In this document: positions 46,297 through 54,709 of the stretch, piece by piece
How positions within the stretch are numbered: position 1 is the first letter of the stretch
Layout: every line of letters starts with the position of its first letter
Translations under genes and position numbers: made by a program
NCBI RefSeq assembly: GCF_023016115.1
Contig: NZ_JALKBH010000004.1
Span: 329,563-393,562 of the forward strand
Reading direction: 5' to 3'
DNA: 64,000 nt
Source of the DNA: Alcanivorax sp. S6407
GTDB taxonomy: Bacteria; Pseudomonadota; Gammaproteobacteria; Pseudomonadales; Alcanivoracaceae
Notes under the pieces: generated by a model
The model's database searches: none
The model's input: the letters and a program-made list of their open reading frames with translations, nothing else
Told to the model about the DNA's origin: nothing

Positions 46297-48477
46297 TCAC
46301 TGCCAGTTGGCTTGATCCCAGTTGAAATTGTTCCAGACTGCTGCTGCCGGACCGACCGCTTCTTCCACGAAGCTGACGCTGATATCGCAGTCCGCGGTTA
46401 CCGGCCCGGTGGTGTAGGTATCACCATCCAAGGTTCCGCCACAGCCAGTGATGGTGTTGACCACGAAGCCCGTATCCGGCGTGACCAGGAAATCGGTGAT
46501 GCCGCCATGGGCAACGGTTGCCTCATTCGGCCCGATCATGCCGTTGGCGCCATCGACGGTGGCCGTCACGGTGTAGGACTTGATCTCAAAGGTCGCCGTT
46601 ACTGAGCATTCCGCGGTGATGATACCCGTCGTGTAGGTGCTGCCATCCAGGCTTCCGCTGCAGCCGGTCACCCCTGTCAGCAGATAGCCCTCATCCGCAG
46701 TCACAGTGAATACCTGGGTCTGGCCGTGATCCACCAGGGGATTGGCGGGGTCAAAGCTGCCGTTATCGGCAATGGTAGTGACCTGATACTGGATCGGTTC
46801 GAACTCCACCGACACGGTACAGGCACCTGTAATGGCCGCCGTAGTGAAAGTGGTGCCATCCAGGCTTCCGCCACACCCGGCGGCAGAGGCGATCTGGTTG
46901 CCCTCATTCGCAGTCAGAGTGAAGGCCTGGATGCTGCCGTGCTCCGCCACCACACTGGTCGGGGAAACCATGCCCGCACCGGTGACAGAGGTATCCACGG
47001 TATAGCTCAGCAGACTGAAGCTGGCTTCCACCGTACAGGCGCTGGTGACGGGCCCGGCGGTGTACTCGTTCGGGTTGCCCGTTGCCGCCACTTCACAGGT
47101 ATCACCGGCGACGGAATCCAGCTGATAGCCAAAGTCAGGCGTTACCGTGAAGGTGAAGTTCTGGCCGTGATTGACCGAATCGGCCACCGGCGCAAAGCTG
47201 CCCTGCCCGGCCACCACACTGGTCTCAACCAGATACTGCTTGATGGCATAGCTCGGGGTGATGGTACAGGCTTCGGTAATCGGTCCTGTTGTGTAGGTTG
47301 TGCCTTGCAAGGCTCCGCCACAGCCATCAATCGTGACCAGCTCCCAGCCCGTATCTACTACCACCTCGAAGGGCGCAGTGGCACCGTGATCGACCTGTGC
47401 AGATTCCGGGGTGATCTGGCCACCTGTCACGTTGGCCGCGGTGACGGTGTAGGTGTTGATGTCGAAAGACACCGACAGCTCACAGGTGGCAGTCAGCGCA
47501 TCCGTGGTGAAGGTCGAGCCGTTCAGGGTACCGGCACACCCGGTCACATTACCGATGCTGTATCCGGTATCCGGAGTGATGTCGAAATTGGCACTGGCTC
47601 CGGACAACAGCGACACGGTAGTTGGCGATACGCTGCCGTTATTGCCGGCAATAGCGGTGACCGTGAAACCGGTAAACTCATTGAGTTCCGGTTCGCTCGA
47701 CGCGAAGTCGTTGATGGCAGTCACCAGATCATCGCCACTGGTCGCCGGCAGGGTATCCTCCACACCGATGGGGATCGGGTTGCCATCTTTCTGGCCATCG
47801 ACCACGCCGTCACTGGCGTCTTCAATCAACGCGATCACGGTGTCGAAGGGGTCCGCAGTCTCAAGCAGCGTATTCGCCTGGGTGGACAGCCCCCCCAGCA
47901 CCGCGGCGTACTGCTTGGCCGCCGGATCATCACCGGTGGTGCTCGGCACCGTGGTCAGTGGATCAAATGTCACACCCAGCACATCATCCAGCACCCCTTC
48001 ACCGGCATCGATGCCTTCTTCGATGGACGCACCAGGATTGGTCGCCAGATGATCGCGAGTAGTACGCACCAGCAATTCGCTGAGAGGCGTAACCGCTGAC
48101 GTCGTCGCCCCCGAGGGCAGGAAGGAATTGAGACTGCCCGCATTGACCGTACTGCCGGTGGCTTCGTCGGTATAGGTACCGCCGGTGGACTCGATCAACA
48201 ATGGGCGAGGAATGGAATCCGGGATCTGCACGGACCAGGAACCATCTGCTGCCGTCAGAATGGGCCCCGCCACGGCATCACCGGTTTTGTTCCCGGCGGC
48301 ATCCATTTGATAAAGAAAAAGTTGGGCGCCCGCCACGGGACCCTTGGTTACCGCGCCATCCACGGTGCTTTTGGGAGCGGGCTTGGGCGCCACCGCCCCA
48401 CTACTGCCGCCACCACCGCCACAGCCCGCAATGGCTACCGCCACCGCCAGACTGGCGATTCTGAACGTTGCTTTCAT
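46297..48477 (-). CDS. Surface lipoprotein with six InlB B-type repeats
   Basis: A 726-aa exported protein: lipobox AVAIAGC (Cys 19) followed by GGGGGSS linker, a carboxypeptidase-regulatory-like domain (residues 38-130), a helical middle (130-265), and six tandem repeats of about 71 residues (270-710) of the InlB B-repeat (beta-grasp-like) type. Each repeat carries HG...F.VTPD.GY, a GCGG-like turn with Cys, and a second Cys near the end, giving one likely disulfide per repeat. The end is Trp/Asn-rich (WNNFNWDQANW). An adhesin or surface-binding role is inferred. The ribosome site is GGAGACTTC. Confidence 0.85.
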   Translation of the reverse strand: MKATFRIASLAVAVAIAGCGGGGGSSGAVAPKPAPKSTVDGAVTKGPVAGAQLFLYQMDAAGNKTGDAVAGPILTAADGSWSVQIPDSIPRPLLIESTGGTYTDEATGSTVNAGSLNSFLPSGATTSAVTPLSELLVRTTRDHLATNPGASIEEGIDAGEGVLDDVLGVTFDPLTTVPSTTGDDPAAKQYAAVLGGLSTQANTLLETADPFDTVIALIEDASDGVVDGQKDGNPIPIGVEDTLPATSGDDLVTAINDFASSEPELNEFTGFTVTAIAGNNGSVSPTTVSLLSGASANFDITPDTGYSIGNVTGCAGTLNGSTFTTDALTATCELSVSFDINTYTVTAANVTGGQITPESAQVDHGATAPFEVVVDTGWELVTIDGCGGALQGTTYTTGPITEACTITPSYAIKQYLVETSVVAGQGSFAPVADSVNHGQNFTFTVTPDFGYQLDSVAGDTCEVAATGNPNEYTAGPVTSACTVEASFSLLSYTVDTSVTGAGMVSPTSVVAEHGSIQAFTLTANEGNQIASAAGCGGSLDGTTFTTAAITGACTVSVEFEPIQYQVTTIADNGSFDPANPLVDHGQTQVFTVTADEGYLLTGVTGCSGSLDGSTYTTGIITAECSVTATFEIKSYTVTATVDGANGMIGPNEATVAHGGITDFLVTPDTGFVVNTITGCGGTLDGDTYTTGPVTADCDISVSFVEEAVGPAAAVWNNFNWDQANWQ

Positions 48478-48767
48478 TTGTGAAGTCTCCGATCACCCCG
48501 TTTTGGGCTACTGCTAGTTAAGCTATAAAGACTCCATGCATGTCGCATCACCCATTTGGGGTATCACGTGTTGGTGCAATGTAACTGGATCAGATTCAGG
48601 CTTTGTATGAAGCCTGCAGAGAACAAGATCAAAATCACAGCCTTGAAGATGGCAAGACGAACGTCACGAAATGACTGACCGGCGCCGGGTGAAACCGCAA
48701 CCAGCAGGAAGGAAAGGAAAGCAAAGGAAAGAGAGGAAGCCGGGCACAGGCCCGGCATTGAAACCGG
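48478..48767. promoter_or_regulatory. Upstream region with palindrome near 48555
   Basis: ACCCATTTGGGGTA (48550-48563) lies about 75 bp upstream of the repeat lipoprotein and nearly matches the TACCCCATTTGGGGGA site in front of the ankyrin lipoprotein gene. The rest of the 290-bp gap shows a GCCGGG/CCCGGC hairpin (48740-48757) at the end of the next minus-strand gene and nothing else clear. Confidence 0.4.
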
Positions 48768-49529
48768 TTAAAGAGAGTCGAGCACCTTGCTGAACAACGT
48801 CGCAAACTGCTCCGGCTGTTCCATTTGCGGGAAATGCCAGGTGCCCGGCTGATGCCACTCGGTCACATGGTCAGCACAGCGCGCCTTCGCCAGATCTCCC
48901 ACCAGGTCACCATTGATGGCATGGATGGGGCAGGTAATTTCCTCGAAGGCCGCATCCGGCGACCAGCGCAGCAGATCCGACCACAGCGGCAACATGCACT
49001 CGCTGGGTGCCGACGCCATATCCTTGCCCAATGCGGCCTTCTGGTCGGCGGGCAGATCCGGGCCCGCGTTGTTGGCCACCAGATTGTCGATGGCAGAGGG
49101 GAAGTCCTCGTAGAAACCGCTCTCGATGCCTTTGGCGGACTCTTCGTCCAGATCCCCGTAGGGAATGACAAAGGTATCTACCAGCACCACGCCCTTCACC
49201 ACCTTGCGCCGGGCCAGCTCCAGCGCCACGGCACCGCCCATGGAGTGCCCCACCACAACAGGGTTCTCCAGCTCCTTGAGCGCCTCTGCCAGACAGTCTG
49301 CCATTGCAGCCACCGTCCAGGCAGCAGGGCTGACCGCGCGGGCCTCGCCATGTCCGGGCAGGTCCACCGCCAGCAGGGTGACACCTTCAGGCGGGTTAGC
49401 AAGCAGTGCCTGCCAATGTCTGCGCTGGCAGGTCCAGCCGTGTATAAGCACGACAGGCTGCTCACCATCGCCTTGCTGCGTCACAGGCAGGTGCTGTCCA
49501 TCTGCCAGAGCCCACTGAATTTCCGCCAT
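48768..49529 (-). CDS. Alpha/beta hydrolase
   Basis: A 253-aa alpha/beta-fold hydrolase with HGWTCQRRHWQALLAN (oxyanion region), nucleophile elbow VVGHSMGGAVAL, and a C-terminal His in PGTWHFPQMEQPEQF. The length and the absence of a signal peptide point to a cytosolic esterase/lactonase-like enzyme. Substrate unknown. It is divergent from the LuxR regulator gene across 130 bp, which may control it. Confidence 0.87.
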   Translation of the reverse strand: MAEIQWALADGQHLPVTQQGDGEQPVVLIHGWTCQRRHWQALLANPPEGVTLLAVDLPGHGEARAVSPAAWTVAAMADCLAEALKELENPVVVGHSMGGAVALELARRKVVKGVVLVDTFVIPYGDLDEESAKGIESGFYEDFPSAIDNLVANNAGPDLPADQKAALGKDMASAPSECMLPLWSDLLRWSPDAAFEEITCPIHAINGDLVGDLAKARCADHVTEWHQPGTWHFPQMEQPEQFATLFSKVLDSL

Positions 49530-49661
49530 GTCATCCCACCCTTTTGTCCAAGTACACCAACAACATCATCTTCACACTGCCATCGGCAAAATGTGAATTG
49601 CTTCAAATTTCATCCGTAACCCGGTACCTTAAGAGTCACTTAGGGGAACGACAAGATCATC

Positions 49662-50861
49662 ATGGCATCTTCTGCACTTGAGGGATTGCGGGGGAAGGCG
49701 CACGAGTCTCTGCTCGATACACTATACGATGCGCCGTGTAATCCTGACGCCTGGCCCAGGTTTCTCGATCAGCTGATCGAGGCGACCGGCTCCCGCTCGG
49801 CCCGCATGCTGGTCATGGATCGCGCCGCACAGACGGTCAAATCCAGCATCAAGCAGAATATTGATGACGCCGATCATCAGGCCTATGTATCCCACTTTGT
49901 GAATACCTGCCCCTGGCGGCCGGAGCTGAAAGATAAGGCACCGGGCCAGCTGTATTCCACCTACCTGGATTTTTCCTGCCCCCAGGAGCGGTTCTATCAG
50001 ACCGAGTTCTATAACGACTGGGCCTCACTGCAGGATATTCACCACGGTGTCTGCGGCACCGTCTGGCAGGATGATCATCAGACTGTTCAACTGCTGATTC
50101 AGCGTACCCGTGGCCAGGGCCATTACCAGCGTGAAGAAACCGACCGCATCAATGAACTGGTGATGCATGTGCGCCGTGCCCTGCGACTGCAAACCCAGGT
50201 CAGCGCTCTGGACCATACCCGCATGGCGCTGGAGCAGACCCTGGAAATCCAGGCCCAGCCGTTTGCGCTACTGGATCGTCACGGCAGAATTGCCCATGTT
50301 TCCCAAGAGGCTAAAGCTCTGCTGAGTGAACTGTCGCAGGTCAGCCTCGCCAACCAGCAGCTCAGTTTCCTGGATCCCCGCCTGCAATCCGGCCTGTTGA
50401 AGTTGCTGAAGGAAGTGACACGTCCTTCCAGCGATCCCGGCTTCGGTTCCGGCGGCGTCATCCTGCTACCGATCTCTGCCCGCGAAGGTATCCGCTGTCT
50501 GGTCAGTCCGCTGCATGGCAACCCGCTGGCGCAGCAATTCACGGATAACCGCCAACCGCTGGCCATCATCTATTTCCAGGATCCCCGCGCCGAGGTCTAC
50601 ATTGATCTGGAGTGCCTGATGCAGCTCTACGGCCTGTCCGAAGCCGAGTCACGGGTGGCGGCCGGCATCAGCCGGGGGCTGGGCCCGCAGCAGGTGGCAG
50701 ATACCTATCAGCTGTCCGTGCATACCGTGCGCACCCAACTGAAAAGCATTTTCTACAAGACCCGCACCACCCGGCAGAGCGAACTGGCCAAGGAAATCCT
50801 CACTTCACCGGCCGTTCGCCACTGGCGGAGCCCGGATCTGAAGCTGTCCCGCTCCGCATAG
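49662..50861 (+). CDS. LuxR-type transcriptional regulator
   Basis: A 399-aa regulator with a C-terminal LuxR helix-turn-helix (about 325-385: LYGLSEAESRVAAGISRGLGPQQVADTYQLSVHTVRTQLKSIFYKT). The N-terminal 300 residues hold no autoinducer-binding or receiver motif seen by eye; a PAS-like segment (HGRIAHVSQEAKALLSEL) near 195 is likely. Such orphan LuxR proteins are common in Alcanivorax and Pseudomonas. Ribosome site AGGGGAACG. Its 3' end overlaps the convergent Nudix gene by 62 bp. Confidence 0.88.
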   Translation: MASSALEGLRGKAHESLLDTLYDAPCNPDAWPRFLDQLIEATGSRSARMLVMDRAAQTVKSSIKQNIDDADHQAYVSHFVNTCPWRPELKDKAPGQLYSTYLDFSCPQERFYQTEFYNDWASLQDIHHGVCGTVWQDDHQTVQLLIQRTRGQGHYQREETDRINELVMHVRRALRLQTQVSALDHTRMALEQTLEIQAQPFALLDRHGRIAHVSQEAKALLSELSQVSLANQQLSFLDPRLQSGLLKLLKEVTRPSSDPGFGSGGVILLPISAREGIRCLVSPLHGNPLAQQFTDNRQPLAIIYFQDPRAEVYIDLECLMQLYGLSEAESRVAAGISRGLGPQQVADTYQLSVHTVRTQLKSIFYKTRTTRQSELAKEILTSPAVRHWRSPDLKLSRSA

Positions 50862-51333
50862 CCTGCCGGGCGACCTCCATAAACTTGTCGAACTGGTAAT
50901 AGAAGCGCCAGCGTTCACGGGTCAGCGCCTCAAGCGGATACCAGCCAATAGCGGACACCTCTGCCACGGCGGAACGTGGCAGCGGCACCGCCCGAGACGT
51001 ATCCAGCATCTGTGAAGGATGACAGCGGTAAAGGTGGAAGCCATTGGTCATGACCGCCAGCCGCTCCCCGACAATGACCGCCACCCCGGTTTCCTCCGCC
51101 GTCTCCCGCCAGGCCGTACACTGCGCCAGCTCGCCCTCCTCCAGCGTCCCGCCCGGCACCCCCAGCTTGCCGCCCCAGCGATGGGTCAACAGCAGCACCT
51201 TGTCATCCTGAATGATCAGGCACCCGGCATTGGCGCGACGGTCGTCTTCCTCGCCGGGCACGCGCGGGCAGTCCGCCAGAGCGTGGGTGGACAGCAGGAG
51301 TAGCGTTGCGACGAGGAGGCGTTTGCTGGTCAT
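50800..51333 (-). CDS. Exported Nudix hydrolase
   Basis: A 177-aa Nudix protein with the full box G-x5-E-x7-REUxEExGU in GTLEEGELAQCTAWRETAEETGV, so it should cleave a nucleoside diphosphate linked to another moiety. Unusually it starts with a signal peptide (TSKRLLVATLLLLSTHALADCP), placing it in the periplasm, whereas most family members are cytosolic. Four Cys residues (CPRV, GCLI, QCTAW, RCHP) could form disulfides. The start at 51333 is chosen for the signal peptide; the longer frame upstream is repeat sequence. It overlaps the end of the LuxR gene. Confidence 0.8.
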   Translation of the reverse strand: MTSKRLLVATLLLLSTHALADCPRVPGEEDDRRANAGCLIIQDDKVLLLTHRWGGKLGVPGGTLEEGELAQCTAWRETAEETGVAVIVGERLAVMTNGFHLYRCHPSQMLDTSRAVPLPRSAVAEVSAIGWYPLEALTRERWRFYYQFDKFMEVARQAMRSGTASDPGSASGERPVK

Positions 51334-51414
51334 GTTGGTAGCCTGACGCTTCGAGATGAAACTGTCATGGCATTTTCCTGGCGGTTTTGGGGTTTGATCC
51401 AGCGCTCTGGGAGA

Positions 51415-51570
51415 GTGAACAGTTAACAGTGAATAGTGAACAGCGAAACCCACACCCGGTTTTCAAACGCCGGCACTCGCACATACTTCTGGTGCGCGGC
51501 CCAAGATCTTCGAGAAAAACCCATGCGCGAACACGCAACTGTTCACTGTTAACTATTCACTGTTAACTGC
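51415..51570. repeat. F3 element, copy A
   Basis: Left arm GTGAACAGTTAACAGTGAATAG (51415-51436), core with GCCGGCACTCGCACATAC and TCTTCGAGAAAAACCCATG, right arm AACTGTTCACTGTTAACTATTCACTGTTAACTG (51537-51569). The core is nearly identical to that of copy B (51731-51888) but unlike that of the F3 element at 25308. Confidence 0.9.
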
Positions 51571-51725
51571 CCCTCCAACTCCCGGCATCCAGGCGCCAGG
51601 GTAAGCCCCCAGGTCAAACAACTGAAAGTCTGGCGGCAACAACGTCTTCCCTACAAACCGTGCCCGGCGCAGGTAATGTGATTGCTGTAACCCTGTTTCA
51701 GGGTGCCGTAGACGAAGACAAGCAT
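51571..51725 (-). pseudogene. Gamma-glutamylcyclotransferase (YtfP/AIG2-like) remnant
   Basis: The minus strand encodes LVFVYGTLKQGYSNH, the start of this family, then loses frame near 51677 (a missing C would give NHHYL) and continues as LRRARFVGKTLLPPDFQLFDLGAYPGAWMPGVGG before stopping at the boundary of an F3 heptamer array. About 52 residues of a normally 110-150-aa protein remain. The ATG has no own ribosome site; 6 bp upstream is the other F3 copy. The gene fragment is thus boxed between two near-identical repeats and broken by frameshift and truncation. Confidence 0.8.
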
Positions 51726-51730
51726 GTAGA

Positions 51731-51888
51731 TCAGTGAACAGTTAACGGTGAATAGTGAATAGCGGAGAACACACCGTATTTTCCGGCGCCGGCACTCGCA
51801 CATACACATGGTGCGCGGCCCACGATCTTCGAGAAAAACCCATGCGCGACCGCGCAACTGTTCACTGTTAACTATTCACTGTTAACTG
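51731..51888. repeat. F3 element, copy B
   Basis: Left arm CAGTGAACAGTTAACGGTGAATAG (51732-51755), a core about 90% like copy A by eye, and right arm identical to copy A (AACTGTTCACTGTTAACTATTCACTGTTAACTG). Its right arm ends inside the endonuclease/phosphatase gene and supplies its TAA stop. Confidence 0.9.
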
Positions 51889-52784
51889 ATTAGTGGCAGC
51901 CTGTGTTCCATGGTCGCCGAGATCACGTCGTCCGGGACGATGATTTCTGTGGCCAGAGGCAGGTGATCGGAGAGCTTGCAGTCTTCCAGTACGCGGGTGT
52001 GCTGGCTGGTCAGCCCGGGAGACAGCAGGATGTGGTCGATGTGACGATCCGGTGCCCAGCTGGGGTAGGTGTTGAGGTTATCGGCCATCACCGTGCCCAG
52101 GCCCAGCTCTGAGAGCGGAGAGGCATCCAGATGTTCCAGCCGGCAGTTGAAATCCCCCATCATCACCACGTACTTGTACTCACGCAGTAACCGGTAAAGA
52201 TAGGCCAGCTGGGTATTGCGGATCTTTTCACCCAGGGCGAGATGCGCCACCACCACCACCAGCGGCTGGATCGGGTGACCGTACTTGATCACGATGGCGC
52301 CGCGGCCGGGCAGGCCAGGCAAGCGGTGATCGGTGACTTCATAGGGATGCAGCCGGCTGAGAAAGCCGTTGCTGAACTGGCCAAGGCGGCCCAGGTTGCG
52401 ATTGAGTTGCTGGTGCCAGAAGGCGAAATCGCCCAGTGAGGCCAGTCGCACCAGCTGGTTCATGTTGCGCGAGCGCAAACTGCCGCCGTCCACCTCCTGC
52501 AGACCGACCACATCGAAATGACTGATCACTTCGGCAATCTGTTCGATATTTTCGACGCTGCGGGGGTGGGCAACCAGATGCTTCCAGCTGCCGGTAATGT
52601 AATCCCCGAATTTCTGCGACCCGATGCCGGCCTGAATATTGAAGCTGAGCAGCTTCAGGGTATTTTCCGGCAACACCACTTCACGGGTCTGGCGGGTTTT
52701 TCTCACCCCTTCCCGGGCAAAGGAAAAGCCCGCAGGGCGGGCCTTCCAGTCACGATAAGCGGTACGGGCTTTATCGAGCAGCAT
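51882..52784 (-). CDS. Endonuclease/exonuclease/phosphatase family protein
   Basis: A 300-aa metal-dependent hydrolase of the EEP superfamily: NIQAG and GLQEVDGG near the start, LALGEKIRN and MMGDFNCR in the middle, and DHIL and LSDHLPLATEI near the end form the active-site set. Substrates of relatives range from DNA to phospholipids; not assignable. It is 3 bp downstream of dsbA in the cytochrome operon, matching the position of PA5488 in P. aeruginosa. The stop codon comes from an F3 repeat arm. Confidence 0.9.
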   Translation of the reverse strand: MLLDKARTAYRDWKARPAGFSFAREGVRKTRQTREVVLPENTLKLLSFNIQAGIGSQKFGDYITGSWKHLVAHPRSVENIEQIAEVISHFDVVGLQEVDGGSLRSRNMNQLVRLASLGDFAFWHQQLNRNLGRLGQFSNGFLSRLHPYEVTDHRLPGLPGRGAIVIKYGHPIQPLVVVVAHLALGEKIRNTQLAYLYRLLREYKYVVMMGDFNCRLEHLDASPLSELGLGTVMADNLNTYPSWAPDRHIDHILLSPGLTSQHTRVLEDCKLSDHLPLATEIIVPDDVISATMEHRLPLIS

Positions 52785-52787
52785 GCG

Positions 52788-53423
52788 TCAGCCGCCGTTC
52801 TTTTCCTTGTTGGCGAGATATTCGATCACCTCGAACAATTCCTGGTTGCTCTTCAGGTTGGAACGCAGGATCAGGTACTTGCCGTTCACCACGAAGTTGG
52901 GCACACCCGGAATCTTGTAGTCGCGACTCAGGGCATCCGCCTGACGGATCTTGGTGGACACACCGAAGGAGCTGTACAGCTTGGTGAACTGCTCCGGCTC
53001 CACACCGTACTTGCGGAAGAAGTTGGTCAACGCCGGCTCACTGAACAGCGGCTCGCGGTGCTTGTGGATGGCATCAAACAGCGGCGCGTGGATTTCGTCC
53101 ACCTTGCCCAGGGCTTCCTCTACATAATAGGCACGGGCCAGCGGCTCGGCATTACGCAGGAACAGTACCGGAGTGCGCACATAATCAATGTGTTCCGGCT
53201 TGTCTTTCAGCCAGTTGTCCACTGCCGGCTCAAGGGAATAACAGTGCGGACAGCCGTAGGAAAAGAATTCCCGGACTTCCACCTTGCTGGGGTCGTCTAC
53301 GGTGCCTTGCACATCCAGAATCTTGTAATGGGTGTCCAGCGCAAAACGGGCGTGTTGTTCTTCAGCGCAGGCCGTGGTGGCCAGTCCCAGGGTCAGCAGC
53401 AAGGCCGTAAAGATGCGAAGCAT
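52788..53423 (-). CDS. dsbA: Thiol:disulfide interchange protein
   Basis: A 211-aa periplasmic oxidase that introduces disulfides into exported proteins. A signal peptide (LRIFTALLLTLGLATTACA) precedes the thioredoxin-fold active site FFSYGCPHCYSLEPA, and the helical insert (residues 90-155) and cis-Pro strand region (IPGVPNFVVNG) fit DsbA. It shares a unit with cytochrome c4, a second c-type cytochrome and the EEP protein. The ribosome site is AAAAGGAGAGG. Confidence 0.96.
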   Translation of the reverse strand: MLRIFTALLLTLGLATTACAEEQHARFALDTHYKILDVQGTVDDPSKVEVREFFSYGCPHCYSLEPAVDNWLKDKPEHIDYVRTPVLFLRNAEPLARAYYVEEALGKVDEIHAPLFDAIHKHREPLFSEPALTNFFRKYGVEPEQFTKLYSSFGVSTKIRQADALSRDYKIPGVPNFVVNGKYLILRSNLKSNQELFEVIEYLANKEKNGG

Positions 53424-53514
53424 GGAATCCTCTCCTTTTTGTTGGTGTCCACCAGGTGAGACAGCCAGTCAGGCGTTTTTCTCCCTGGGGCCCGTATCTT
53501 TTCATGATACCAAT

Positions 53515-53540
53515 AAAAAAGGCAGCCTGAAGGCTGCCTT
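53515..53540 (-). terminator. Intrinsic terminator after cytochrome c4
   Basis: On the minus strand GGCAGCC TTCA GGCTGCC is followed by TTTTTTATTGG. It falls after the cytochrome c4 gene and before dsbA, so dsbA probably needs its own promoter or readthrough. Confidence 0.85.
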
Positions 53541-53565
53541 TTCTACAAACCGTAACCGATCAGAC

Positions 53566-54216
53566 TTATTTGGACAGCCCGGAAATGAAGCTGGCCACCG
53601 CCTTGATCTGGGTATCGCTCATTTCGGCAGCAATGGTCTGCATCATGCCCGGCTCATCAGGGGAACCATCATTGGTACGCTTGATGATGTTGTCGCCCAG
53701 GTCGTTACGACCGGCAGCGCGGAACGCCTTCAGCTGATCTTCCACATATTGGGCGTTCTGGCCCGCCAGATGCGGATACACGGCAGCATCGATGCCCTGA
53801 CCGGCAGGACCGTGACAACCGGAACAGGACGGTACGTTGTTGGCCATGTCGCCACCGCGGTAGAGACGCTCGCCCTGGGCTACCAGATCCGGGTTGGCCT
53901 GACCGGCTTCAACTGTCTGCTTGGCGTAGTAGGCAGCGATGTCCTGCATGTCCTGCTCGCTCATGTTGGCCACCTGGCCCGCCATGATGGCGTTGGCACG
54001 GGCGCCGGACTTGAAGTCCTGCAGCTGCTTGACCAGATACTCTTCACCCTGGCCCGCCAGTTTCGGGTAGGTGGGAATGGAGGCATTGCCGCCCTGACCG
54101 TGACAAGCCGCACAGGGAGCAGCCTTGGCTTCACCAGCTTCTGCATCACCGGCAGCCAGCGCAGGGGTGGCGACGGCGGCAGCCGCCATCAGCACGAACA
54201 GTTTTACAAACTTCAT
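53566..54216 (-). CDS. Cytochrome c4
   Basis: A 216-aa di-haem periplasmic cytochrome: signal KFVKLFVLMAAAAVATPALAA, haem sites CAACHGQGG (about 36) and CSGCHGPAG (about 131), and axial methionines in the AIMAGQVANMSEQDMQDIAAYY and EPGMMQTIAAEMSDTQIKAVASF segments. It carries electrons to a terminal oxidase. Operon order with the other cytochrome, dsbA and EEP gene mirrors Pseudomonas. Ribosome site AAAGGATAGG. Confidence 0.95.
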   Translation of the reverse strand: MKFVKLFVLMAAAAVATPALAAGDAEAGEAKAAPCAACHGQGGNASIPTYPKLAGQGEEYLVKQLQDFKSGARANAIMAGQVANMSEQDMQDIAAYYAKQTVEAGQANPDLVAQGERLYRGGDMANNVPSCSGCHGPAGQGIDAAVYPHLAGQNAQYVEDQLKAFRAAGRNDLGDNIIKRTNDGSPDEPGMMQTIAAEMSDTQIKAVASFISGLSK

Positions 54217-54238
54217 GACCTATCCTTTGTACAGCGTC

Positions 54239-54535
54239 TTATTTGCTATTTGCCATGTACTCGATCAGAGCACGGTATTCGTCGTCGCTACAGTCGTTGC
54301 ACATGCCTTTCGGCGGCATGGCATTAAATCCTTCCCGGACATGCTTCACCATGGTGTCCATGCCTTTGGCCATACGAGGCTTCCAGGCCGCTTCATCGTG
54401 GGATTTTGGCGCACCGGCAGCACCGTTGGAATGACAGAAAGTACAACTCGCGTTGTAACGTTCCTCAACTGTTGCTGCGTGGGCGGCAGAGCCCATCACC
54501 AAAGCCAATGCAATACCTGCAACCATACCCTTCAT
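54239..54535 (-). CDS. Cytochrome c5-like protein
   Basis: A 98-aa periplasmic c-type cytochrome with signal KGMVAGIALALVMGSAAHA, one haem site CTFCHSNGAAGAP and a second Cys pair near the end (GMCNDCSDDEYRALIEYM) typical of cytochrome c5. Axial Met in AMPPKGMC. It transfers electrons in respiration and lies just upstream of cytochrome c4 (22 bp). Start at 54535 with GAGG. Its promoter is shared with divergent engB. Confidence 0.92.
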   Translation of the reverse strand: MKGMVAGIALALVMGSAAHAATVEERYNASCTFCHSNGAAGAPKSHDEAAWKPRMAKGMDTMVKHVREGFNAMPPKGMCNDCSDDEYRALIEYMANSK

Positions 54536-54709
54536 AAGCGCTACCTCTGCTAAGCTGGCGTCACCGCTGGCGAAGTCGTTTGCCTTTCGTGGCAAACCCT
54601 TGTAGAACGTCCGCGGTCCCCCAGTGGGACCGGCGGCCGCGATTATATACCAGACTAACCCGCGCCGTCATATTCCATGTGAATAGTAAGGTTACAGAGG
54701 CTCTCCGAC

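Noticed and set aside
48740-48757. GCCGGG/CCCGGC hairpin after the alpha/beta hydrolase
   Set aside because: Lacks a T-run in the minus direction; terminator role uncertain.
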